The notes under the pieces: generated by a model
What the model saw: the letters and a program-made list of their open reading frames with translations, nothing else
Told to the model about the DNA's origin: nothing
The model's database searches: none
Made by a program: the position numbers and the translations under genes
Source: an uncultured Peptococcaceae bacterium
GTDB taxonomy: Bacteria > Bacillota > Desulfitobacteriia > Desulfitobacteriales > Syntrophobotulaceae
Length of the DNA: 5,451 nt
Assembly (NCBI GenBank): GCA_937892995.1
Contig: CALBJS010000238.1
Location: 1-5,451, forward strand
Direction of reading: 5' to 3'
Shown: in pieces, positions 1-5,451 of the stretch
Layout: each line of letters begins with the position of its first letter
Position numbering within the stretch: the first letter of the stretch is position 1

Positions 1-2384
1 AAACGGTCCGGGCCGCTAATCCTCTTAGGCTCCGGCAGCCGGGCTAAGACCGGGTTGTTTATGGCTCCTGTCCCTCCTATGACTTCAGTCTTGGTCACAG
101 AATACTTATTCAAAGTATCTTCGATACTTGGGACGAGGGTGTTAGCAGAAGTCAGGAGAATCGGTTTCCCCTGGTAGGCGGCGTGGGAAGCGGCAGAGAT
201 CGCATCGGGGAAGTTGGCACTGTTGACCACTATAGCCTGCCCTTTGGTCTTGAGCTTACTCGCTACGGCAGCAGCGGTCAAGTAACGATCTCCTCCTGCT
301 ATCCTTTCCACTGCAGCCAGGCTCCTAAGCTTGTTCTCGACGTTTAAGGATACCGCACCGGTTCCTCCCAGGATAAAGATCTTCTTGGGCTGGAAAGCCG
401 CTATAGCCTGCGAGACTTCCTGAGGAAGTCTGTCCGAATAAGTGAGCAGAATCGGAGCCTGGAATTTATAAGCGAGAGGCGCTCCTGCCAAGGCATCCGG
501 GAAGTCATCGGCTCTGGCTAAGACAATGGTGTCCGCTCCGGTGGGAAAAGCCTGCTGGGCTATTTCCAGGGCCGTAGTGATGCGGTCCTCACCGTAAATT
601 CGCGAGGTCTCCGGTTCGGGACTTAAACCCAGCCGATAGGTCCCCGGTTCGAAGATCGTGACTTCTATTTCGCCGGCAGATTTCGGGGCACCTCCCCCTG
701 CTCGAATCCAGCGGGAATTACTCCATTTATATAGGTAAGCTATTTTTTGTCCCTGATTATCTTGTTGAATAATTTTCAGTTTTAAGCTTAAAGCCTTCTC
801 GGCGAGAGCTTCACCCCATTTAATATGAAAAGCTTCACTTGCCGGAATGATTCCGTTCGGAAAGTCACCGGGTGGTTTTACACTTGCAAGGGAGATTGTT
901 ATCCTTCCTCCTATGCCATTTTGATCTACTTGGAGGGGAAAAGTCCCCGGGGATACTGTGAGGATGGCTCGCGGTTCTTCAGCTTCACTTACGGCATAAA
1001 TCTTACCGCCCTCCCAGCCCAGAGCGGCCGGTGAAGGGAAGGAACTCTGTTCTCCTAAGACCTTAAGGGCCCGGTAAGCATCGAGCCGACCATAGCCATA
1101 GTTCTTATCCCGGCCTTCCTTCCCTAGATCATAAGCTGAACTAAACAGGGCTTGCTTAATATCTGTAGAGGTGAGATAAGGATATTTGCTCCAGAGCAAG
1201 GCCGCCGTCGCCGAGACAAAGGGAGCGGCGATAGAGGTGCCGCTGGAATAGGAACAGCCTTTCTCGGTCTCGGACCAGTAGCTCGTCAGAATCTTCTCAC
1301 CTGGTGCACTGAGGATGACTTCGGGTCCTGTGCGGGAAAAGTCGGTGATTATATCATTCATATCGACCGCCGAGACTGCCAGGACATGAGGATTGGCCCC
1401 GGGATAGGAGACACCGGTATTTACTGTGGAAAGCTGAGGACTCTGAGAGGTATAAGACTCTGTCTGAGAGTCTTGAAGATTCCCTGAGGCAGCTACTAAG
1501 AGACAGCCTTTATTGACAGCATATTGGATAGCATCATCTAGGACCTTGGCTTGCTCCTCGGAGCCGATACTCATGTTAATGATCTTAGCCCCGTGATCTA
1601 CAGCCCAGACAAGCCCGTCAGCGATGATGGTATCTTCGCCTTCACCTTGCTTGTCCATGGCTTTAATGGGCATGATCTTAGCGTTATAGGCTATGCCGAC
1701 TATGCCCTTATCATTAGGGCGAGCAGCGATCACTCCGGCCATGGCGGTTCCGTGGCCATTATCATCCTGGTCGGCACCGGGTAAAGCACTGCGGGTAAAA
1801 GCATTATAACCCTGGACCAGACTACTCTCAGTGAGATCTGTGAGGTCCGGGTGCGTGAGGTCCACTCCGGTATCGACCACAGCGACTATTACTCCCTCAC
1901 CTGTTACCCCCTCTTCCCAGACCCGGGGTGCTCGAACTTTCTGCAAAGCCCACTGCAGTTCATATTCGGGATCGGTGATCTTGACCGGATTAGCTAGGGA
2001 AGATGGTTCGCTGCTTACCCGATAAGTTCCGCTCCACTCGGCCCCTAAGACACCCGGAAGGGTAAGAACTTCTCTAAGGGTATCTTCTTTCTTCAGAAGG
2101 TCTTTATATTCCAGGGTACAGTAGTTTAAGGGTCCGGTCCTGACCAGTTCCCCACCGCTTAGCACGGCCAGGCTCTGAAGATCAGTACCGGAAGCGACTT
2201 CGACTACCAGACGTTCTGCTTGGGGATCATAGTCCTTGGTGACCGGCGGTACAGAGGGACGTTTCTCTTGTACCGCTATGGGCAGAGCGGTACAAGAGAA
2301 ACGTCCCGGATCGCCAAACAGTATGACAATTGATAATAATATGGTGAAGATAATCTTTCCTTGCTTGGTTATTTGCTTAGGCAT
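1..2384 (-). CDS. Cell-wall-anchored subtilisin-like (S8) serine protease with CWB2 repeats, 3' end outside window
   Basis: An open frame of 794 codons runs leftward from ATG at 2384-2382 off base 1. Order of parts: basic n-region (MPKQITKQGK) and hydrophobic core (about 11-24); I9/fervidolysin-like prodomain (about 54-125, ending LPGVLGAEWSGTYRV); S8 catalytic domain (about 140-442). The triad is visible: D171 in VAVVDTGVDLTHPDL, H211 in DDNGHGTAMAG, S384 in SSGTSIAAPF (Ile where Met is commoner), with oxyanion Asn N302 in ASGN. Residues 447-590 form a beta-rich stretch I cannot assign. CWB2 repeats follow at about 595-692 and 693-786 (FPDALAG, FPDAISA, ILLT, ILGGTGAVS, VIGGTGAIN), and a third begins at RISGPDR. 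The family is secreted, matures by prodomain removal, and degrades protein; CWB2 repeats hold proteins on the wall. Substrate unknown. The start is supported by a Shine-Dalgarno 8 bases upstream. Odd: residues 26-43 are encoded by a perfect inverted repeat. It is divergent from the GH18-CWB2 gene. Confidence 0.93.
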   Translation of the reverse strand, partial: MPKQITKQGKIIFTILLSIVILFGDPGRFSCTALPIAVQEKRPSVPPVTKDYDPQAERLVVEVASGTDLQSLAVLSGGELVRTGPLNYCTLEYKDLLKKEDTLREVLTLPGVLGAEWSGTYRVSSEPSSLANPVKITDPEYELQWALQKVRAPRVWEEGVTGEGVIVAVVDTGVDLTHPDLTDLTESSLVQGYNAFTRSALPGADQDDNGHGTAMAGVIAARPNDKGIVGIAYNAKIMPIKAMDKQGEGEDTIIADGLVWAVDHGAKIINMSIGSEEQAKVLDDAIQYAVNKGCLLVAASGNLQDSQTESYTSQSPQLSTVNTGVSYPGANPHVLAVSAVDMNDIITDFSRTGPEVILSAPGEKILTSYWSETEKGCSYSSGTSIAAPFVSATAALLWSKYPYLTSTDIKQALFSSAYDLGKEGRDKNYGYGRLDAYRALKVLGEQSSFPSPAALGWEGGKIYAVSEAEEPRAILTVSPGTFPLQVDQNGIGGRITISLASVKPPGDFPNGIIPASEAFHIKWGEALAEKALSLKLKIIQQDNQGQKIAYLYKWSNSRWIRAGGGAPKSAGEIEVTIFEPGTYRLGLSPEPETSRIYGEDRITTALEIAQQAFPTGADTIVLARADDFPDALAGAPLAYKFQAPILLTYSDRLPQEVSQAIAAFQPKKIFILGGTGAVSLNVENKLRSLAAVERIAGGDRYLTAAAVASKLKTKGQAIVVNSANFPDAISAASHAAYQGKPILLTSANTLVPSIEDTLNKYSVTKTEVIGGTGAINNPVLARLPEPKRISGPDR
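2256..2307. repeat. Perfect 22-bp inverted repeat inside the protease signal-peptide region
   Basis: Arms 2256-2277 and 2286-2307 are exact reverse complements over 22 bases, separated by the 8-base loop atgggcag. The left arm begins GGGACGTTTCTCTTGTACC. The element lies wholly within the protease gene and encodes residues 26-43 (PGRFSCTALPIAVQEKRP), just after the hydrophobic core of the signal peptide. Its 52-base length is not a multiple of three, yet the frame stays open. In mRNA or single-stranded DNA it should form a very stable hairpin about 75 bases into the coding region. It looks like a REP-type palindromic element rather than a designed coding stretch; that origin is an inference. 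Confidence 0.9.
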
Positions 2385-2392
2385 TTTTAAAA

Positions 2393-2401
2393 CATCTCTT
2401 T
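2393..2401 (-). promoter_or_regulatory. Shine-Dalgarno site of the protease gene
   Basis: Read on the minus strand this is AAAGAGATG, one mismatch from the consensus AAAGAGGTG, ending 8 bases before the ATG at 2384. It settles the start. The only nearby alternative, the ATG contained in the site itself (2395-2393), reads ATG TTT TAA and stops after two codons. Confidence 0.6.
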
Positions 2402-2573
2402 CTTATTGCTTTAGTTTCGTTTTTCTTAATACTTTCCTCAGAATGGTAATTGTCCTTTTTTTACATCCTATTTTAACATATTTAAGCTTATAATTATATT
2501 TCTGCCCAAATCTTATATTCACTCTTTTTCGTCAAGATACTGATTTTTCCTATATTTACTACAGGACTTTTGC

Positions 2574-2602
2574 TTGCTATGGCGAAATACATCTAAGATA
2601 AT
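2574..2602 (+). promoter_or_regulatory. Putative sigma-A-type promoter of the GH18-CWB2 gene
   Basis: A -35 box TTGCTA (2574-2579, four of six matches to TTGACA) is followed after exactly 17 bases by a -10 box GATAAT (2597-2602, five of six matches to TATAAT). Initiation would fall near 2609, giving a leader of about 40 bases before ATG 2651. Prediction from consensus only; the surrounding AT-richness makes chance matches likely. Confidence 0.45.
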
Positions 2603-2621
2603 ATATCTATTGTCGATATAT
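2601..2621. repeat. Small inverted repeat overlapping the predicted transcription start
   Basis: ATATATC (2601-2607) and GATATAT (2615-2621) are 7-base reverse complements around TATTGTC. They overlap the end of the predicted -10 and the start point of the GH18 gene, a common place for a repressor operator. The arms are almost pure A/T, so chance is a real alternative, and no cognate regulator can be named. Confidence 0.3.
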
Positions 2622-2650
2622 AAAAAAGATTATCCAAAAGGAGAAAAGAG

Positions 2651-4759
2651 ATGTTCAGAGACCTTTTTAATACTAAGACTTCTTTTAAGGGGGAGCCTTC
2701 CAAAGGGTTCCTTAAAAAAACTATCGCCACCCTGACTATTGCTTCGATGTTAACAGGCAGTATGTTTATGGGGTGGGGAAATTCCGTACCCAGTGCTTAT
2801 GCCGATGATACCGAAAATGCCGAAGCTTATGCTGAAGTTCCCATATCTAAGTCCTTCCAGCGCTTTGCCGGCGACTCCCGCTATGAGACTGCGGTAGAGA
2901 TCTCCAGTAAAAACTGGTATGAAGCTTATAGTGTGGTTCTGGCCCGCGGGGATGCTTTCCCCGATGCCCTAGCCGGGGCCGTGTTGGCTAATAGCGGAGC
3001 GGTGGGCGGCCCCCTCCTGCTGACTGAATCCGGATATTTACGTCCTGAGGTCCTGCAGGAGATGAAAAGGCTGAACACTTCTTCAGTCTTCATCCTGGGG
3101 GGCCCAAATGCCATCTCCGCAAGTGTGGAGAAAAAGCTTCAAGAAAACGGTTTCCAGACCTACCGCATCCAGGGTAACGACAGGTATGAGACTGCTGCCG
3201 GGATCGCTACGGTAGCCATAGAAAGCAGTACCAAAGCTTTTCTGGCTTCGGGTAATACCTTCGCAGATGCCTTAAGTATTTCTTCTTATGCCGCAGCCAA
3301 AAATATTCCTCTCCTGCTCACCGATCCTAAGCAGGTTCCGAGTGCAACTCTAGATGCCTTGCAGAGGATGGGTGTGACGGAAGTCACTCTGATCGGGGGG
3401 GAAAGTGCTATCAGCCTGGCCGCCGAAGAACAGCTGAAAAAAGCGGGGTATACTGTAACCAGACTTAGCGGTCCGGACAGATATCAGACTAATATCGCCA
3501 TCTTAAATGACCTTGATTTTGACACTGAAACTATGGTAGTGGCTACCGGGACGACCTTTCCTGATGCCCTGGCAGGCTCGGTCTTAGCTGCCAGGCAGAA
3601 TAACCCCATTATCCTGGTTCCTAAAGAAGAAGGACAACTGGAAAATACACCAACTACCTCCTACCTGAATACTAATAGAGCAAATGTGAATAATTTCTTC
3701 ATTTTAGGAGGTTGGAGTGTCATTAATTATAAAGTAGAAAATATCGTAAGAATGGGTAAATCTAACCCCAGGATATCTCTGCAGTTCTGGAATGGTTACG
3801 CTAATAGGGGGGAATACGAAAAGCTACTCGCTTTTGTTCCCGGTAATTTAACTGATTATATCCATGTCCTGACTCCTAATCTGGCCGGAGAGCTCCAGGC
3901 CGATGGCAGCTTTGCTTACAGATTCAGTAGTGCCGATACTCCGAAATATCTAGTATCCCTAGGTCAGAGCAGAGGTGCCAGGGTAGTACCCATGGTGATG
4001 GGCAGCGGCAAGGTTGCCGATGCAATGCTCCTTGATCCTGACAAACGCCGGACTTTTGCCGATAGTGCCGAAAAGCTGGTGAAGGAGACAAATGCCGACG
4101 GTATTCTGGTTGATCTCGAAAGCCTCGCCGACAATACCCAAGAAGGGCTTACCAGCCTGATGCGGGATATTTACTCTCGCTTAAATCCTAAAGGCAAGCT
4201 GGTGATGGTCTCGGTCATGTCTAAGACCTCGGCTACAGCAGAACCTTGGTTTAATGAGTATAATTACCGTGACCTGGCTAAATATTCCGACTATATTCAA
4301 ATCATGTCTTATGATAAACACTGGGCTACATCCGCTCCGGGACCTATCGCACCGCTGGATTGGGTAAGGAAAGTCATGTCCTATGCCGTAACGGAAATAC
4401 CTTCGGAAAAGATTCTGATGGGTGTTCCTTATTACGGTAGAACCTGGCGAGCCCAGGGTGATGGCTGGGTCTCCAATGCTTTCGGCTGGGCTATAGCTAC
4501 CGAGACTGCTTCTAAGTACGGAGCAACCATCACCAGGGAAACAACTCTCACTGATAAAATCGGGATTCCTACTTTTAAATACGTAGATGAAAATGGGCAC
4601 AATCGGACTGCCTATTTCGATGACCGCTTAAGCTGGGGAGCAAAGCTCGATCTGCTCGATGAATTCGGCTTAGGCGGTATAGGTGGCTGGGCTATGGGCT
4701 GGATCAATGAAGTCAGTGCCCCGGAACTCTATCCGCTCTTAAAGGAAAGAATGCAGTAG
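2651..4759 (+). CDS. Secreted GH18-family wall hydrolase with three CWB2 repeats
   Basis: Complete 702-residue protein. The start at 2651 is preceded by AAAAGGAG (2636-2643) at 7-base spacing. A signal peptide is clear: lysines near 19-23, a hydrophobic core about 25-41, and cleavage likely after A51 (AYA-DD). Three CWB2 repeats follow at about 71-171, 172-270 and 271-369, each with a G-x-DRY(E/Q)T opening, an F(P/A)DAL motif and an (I/L)(I/L)GG motif; the third is the most divergent. The GH18 barrel spans about 377-702. Its motif is D483-GILV-D488-L-E490, with E490 as predicted acid/base; the usual middle Asp of DxxDxDxE is Leu486, as in SleL-like enzymes where that position is relaxed. MSYD (552-555), MGVPYYGRTW (590-599) and GGIGGWAMGW (675-684) fit the same family. 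Relatives cut the N-acetylglucosamine linkage of peptidoglycan, often cortex; here wall turnover is inferred. LysM domains typical of SleL are absent and CWB2 takes their place. Confidence 0.93.
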   Translation: MFRDLFNTKTSFKGEPSKGFLKKTIATLTIASMLTGSMFMGWGNSVPSAYADDTENAEAYAEVPISKSFQRFAGDSRYETAVEISSKNWYEAYSVVLARGDAFPDALAGAVLANSGAVGGPLLLTESGYLRPEVLQEMKRLNTSSVFILGGPNAISASVEKKLQENGFQTYRIQGNDRYETAAGIATVAIESSTKAFLASGNTFADALSISSYAAAKNIPLLLTDPKQVPSATLDALQRMGVTEVTLIGGESAISLAAEEQLKKAGYTVTRLSGPDRYQTNIAILNDLDFDTETMVVATGTTFPDALAGSVLAARQNNPIILVPKEEGQLENTPTTSYLNTNRANVNNFFILGGWSVINYKVENIVRMGKSNPRISLQFWNGYANRGEYEKLLAFVPGNLTDYIHVLTPNLAGELQADGSFAYRFSSADTPKYLVSLGQSRGARVVPMVMGSGKVADAMLLDPDKRRTFADSAEKLVKETNADGILVDLESLADNTQEGLTSLMRDIYSRLNPKGKLVMVSVMSKTSATAEPWFNEYNYRDLAKYSDYIQIMSYDKHWATSAPGPIAPLDWVRKVMSYAVTEIPSEKILMGVPYYGRTWRAQGDGWVSNAFGWAIATETASKYGATITRETTLTDKIGIPTFKYVDENGHNRTAYFDDRLSWGAKLDLLDEFGLGGIGGWAMGWINEVSAPELYPLLKERMQ

Positions 4760-4817
4760 CAGTACGAAGAAAAGTCGTGGAGCACTAGGTAAAAGAATTA
4801 AAGCTAATAGAGTCGAA

Positions 4818-4865
4818 AACAGAAGTAGCGTTCGTCTTTTAGAGGAGACGAACGCTACTTCTGTT
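4818..4865. repeat. Perfect 20-bp inverted repeat (hairpin) after the GH18 gene
   Basis: Arms 4818-4837 and 4846-4865 are exact reverse complements over 20 bases, with the 8-base loop tttagagg. The left arm begins AACAGAAGTAGCG. It lies 58 bases after the GH18 stop codon. No run of T follows on the plus strand (next bases cgttacaaag), so it is not a canonical intrinsic terminator, although so stable a stem may protect or help end the GH18 transcript. Arm length and loop size resemble those of the hairpin inside the protease gene. Confidence 0.85.
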
Positions 4866-4896
4866 CGTTACAAAGGGACGTTTCCATCGTAACGCT
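4866..4896. repeat. Second palindromic element, similar to an arm of the protease-gene hairpin
   Basis: CGTTAC (4866-4871) and GTAACG (4889-4894) pair around a 17-base loop, directly abutting the 20-bp hairpin. Bases 4874-4896 match 2255-2277 in the same orientation at 19 of 23 positions: AGGGACGTTTC is identical over 11 bases, then GTA and CGCT recur at the same offsets. This is the main sign that the hairpins belong to a dispersed repeat family rather than arising separately. Confidence 0.6.
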
Positions 4897-4939
4897 TGGT
4901 GCTCGAACAAAAATTTAGGAATAAGGAGGAAAATTTTTC

Positions 4940-4968
4940 TTGACAAATTAACGGTAATGATATTAAAT
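4940..4968 (+). promoter_or_regulatory. Promoter of the TetR-family gene
   Basis: A perfect -35 box TTGACA (4940-4945) is followed after 17 bases by TTAAAT (4963-4968, four of six matches). An alternative -10, TATTAA at 4961-4966, is preceded by TGA in the extended -10 arrangement, with a 15-base spacer. Either way initiation falls near 4973-4976, about 35 bases before ATG 5011 and at the edge of the palindromic operator. Confidence 0.7.
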
Positions 4969-4973
4969 ATATA

Positions 4974-4997
4974 AAGTAACTAACTAGTTATTTACTT
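4974..4997. promoter_or_regulatory. Palindromic operator, probably for the TetR-family regulator itself
   Basis: A 24-base palindrome centred between 4985 and 4986, with half-sites AAGTAACTAACT and AGTTATTTACTT. Eleven of the twelve symmetric pairs match; only C4980/T4991 does not. It lies between the -10 box and the ribosome site of the TetR gene. TetR-family repressors commonly bind such palindromes overlapping their own start point, so negative autoregulation is inferred. The ligand is unknown. Confidence 0.65.
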
Positions 4998-5010
4998 AGG
5001 AGGGCACCTT

Positions 5011-5451
5011 ATGGACAGCATTAATAAGTCAATTCGAAAAAAGAAAAATGGTCGAGAACAACGTTCCGAAAATAGTCGTGCCCGGATCTTAGATTCAGCA
5101 ACGAAGATCTTTGCTGAGAAGGGGCCTGAGGGATCTCGGGTCGATGAGATTGCGGAAGAAGCGGGTATTAATAAGCGAATGCTTTACCACTATTTCGGAA
5201 GCAAGGAAGACCTCTATGTGGAGGTACTTCGCTTTAACTATGATAAAATCTATACCTTAAGTAAAAAGGCCTTTCACTTAGCGGATAATCCGCGAGAGAA
5301 TGTGACCCGGGCTGTTCGGGCCTACTTTTACTTCTTAGCTGAGAATGAGTCCTTTGTTCGGCTGACCAGTTGGGAAGCACTGAATGGAGGCCGTTTTGCC
5401 GGAAAGGTGATTCCCCAGTTTTTTGATCTGGTGGAGTTAGAGTTTGGGGAC
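5011..5451 (+). CDS. TetR/AcrR-family transcriptional regulator, 3' end outside window
   Basis: The frame is open for 147 codons from ATG 5011 to the window edge. The start follows AGGAGG (4998-5003) at 7-base spacing. After a basic tail (residues 1-20) comes a TetR-type N-terminal DNA-binding domain at about 22-69: ARILDSATKIFAEKG, then VDEIAEEAGINKRMLYHYF, then GSKEDLYVEVL. The recognition helix is about residues 54-62 (NKRMLYHYF). The visible part of the ligand-binding half (RAYFYFLAENESFVRLTSWEAL, split about 103-123) resembles TetR members with a conserved FxxLAENxxFVRL-xxWE core. Family members are about 190-220 residues, so roughly a quarter to a third is missing. They act as dimeric repressors released by small ligands; the ligand cannot be told. 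Its own promoter and operator make it a separate transcription unit from the GH18 gene. Confidence 0.92.
   Translation, partial: MDSINKSIRKKKNGREQRSENSRARILDSATKIFAEKGPEGSRVDEIAEEAGINKRMLYHYFGSKEDLYVEVLRFNYDKIYTLSKKAFHLADNPRENVTRAVRAYFYFLAENESFVRLTSWEALNGGRFAGKVIPQFFDLVELEFGD

Larger units (their letters stand above)
2385..2650. other. Divergent intergenic region between the protease and GH18 genes
   Basis: This AT-rich stretch of 266 bases separates two divergent start codons and must hold both promoters. For the minus strand the best candidate I see is an extended -10, TGT followed by TAAAAT (2478-2470), without a convincing -35; a TATAAT also lies at 2498-2493. An isolated TTGACG (minus, 2535-2530) has no -10 at proper spacing. 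The plus-strand promoter is listed separately. No convincing small gene or RNA gene is visible. Confidence 0.7.
4760..4939. other. Intergenic region downstream of the GH18 gene, with hairpins
   Basis: No open frame of note. It contains a strong 20-bp hairpin, a second repeat element, and a weak A/T inverted repeat (AAAAATTT 4909-4916 with AAATTTTT 4931-4938). An orphan ribosome-site-like AAGGAGGA (4923-4930) lies inside that last loop but leads to no coding frame: the TTG at 4940 stops after three codons. GAGCAC (4780-4785) and GTGCTC (4899-4904) could bracket the hairpin block, but six bases is weak evidence for a boundary. Confidence 0.6.

Noticed and set aside
1152..1487. Plus-strand open frame of 111 codons
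   Set aside because: It lies opposite the protease catalytic domain, whose minus-strand frame has a complete triad; the plus product has no recognisable domain. The same applies to the shorter plus frames at 825-1034, 1551-1784 and 1831-2025.
2256..2307. CRISPR repeat or attachment site
   Set aside because: Only one hairpin copy is present, with no regularly spaced repeats or spacers, and no cas, integrase or phage gene is in the window.
2236..2493. Plus-strand frame of 85 codons with a hydrophobic C-terminal half
   Set aside because: It is antisense to the protease signal-peptide region and AT-rich upstream DNA. The hydrophobicity follows from T-rich sequence, and no ribosome site precedes it.
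2861..3760. CWB2 repeats as a DNA tandem repeat
   Set aside because: The repeats are related at protein level only; the nucleotide sequences have diverged too far to be a recent tandem duplication.
4181..4600. Minus-strand frame of 139 codons
   Set aside because: It is fully antisense to the GH18 catalytic domain and has no family features; the frames at 2926-3114 and 3959-4141 are likewise shadows.
4818..4865. Intrinsic terminator of the GH18 gene
   Set aside because: The stem is strong but is not followed by a T-run on the plus strand; on the minus strand only four T residues follow. Kept as a repeat, with terminator function left open.
4909..4938. A/T inverted repeat followed by TTTTTCTT as a terminator
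   Set aside because: The 8-bp stem has only A/T pairs and a 14-base loop, so it would be unstable, and it runs into the TetR -35 box.
4923..4960. Small gene after the AAGGAGGA at 4923-4930
   Set aside because: The TTG at 4940 gives three codons and the ATG at 4957 gives five before a stop; no coding product is supported.

Overview
The window carries parts of three genes and reads as DNA from a low-to-mid GC Gram-positive (Bacillota). The two large genes encode exported proteins with tandem cell-wall-binding type 2 repeats (CWB2, PF04122), typical of clostridial surface proteins. One of them is fused to a glycoside hydrolase family 18 domain of the SleL/YaaH/YdhD kind. Strong AGGAGG-type ribosome sites and compact TTGACA promoters fit the same group. 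A member of Desulfitobacterium/Desulfosporosinus or a related Peptococcaceae is my best guess from the style of the sequence, and it is not proven by anything here.

Layout. Positions 1-2384 (minus strand) hold a subtilisin-family (S8) serine protease of at least 794 residues: signal peptide, prodomain, complete D171/H211/S384 catalytic domain, an unassigned linker region, two full CWB2 repeats and the start of a third. Its C-terminus lies beyond base 1. Positions 2385-2650 are an AT-rich divergent intergenic region with a reasonable plus-strand promoter and a weaker minus-strand one. Positions 2651-4759 (plus) encode a complete 702-residue protein: signal peptide, three CWB2 repeats, then a GH18 domain with the catalytic acid E490. 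Positions 4760-5010 contain a strong hairpin, a second repeat element, and then a well-formed promoter and palindromic operator. Positions 5011-5451 (plus) are the first 147 codons of a TetR/AcrR-type repressor that runs off the end.

How they may work together. The protease and the GH18 enzyme carry the same wall-anchoring module and are transcribed divergently from one 266-bp region. The simplest reading is a pair of wall-attached hydrolases, one cutting protein and one cutting glycan, acting on the same cell surface. Shared regulation is plausible but not shown. The TetR gene is separated by hairpins and has its own promoter; a near-perfect 24-bp palindrome between its -10 and its ribosome site suggests autoregulation. 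Its other targets are not visible.

The most unusual feature is a perfect 22-bp inverted repeat (8-base loop) lying inside the coding sequence of the protease, exactly where the signal peptide ends. One arm resembles (19 of 23 positions) a sequence in the intergenic region 2.6 kb away. This suggests a dispersed palindromic repeat family, one copy of which has become part of a signal-peptide region. I see no tRNA, rRNA, CRISPR array, transposase or phage gene.
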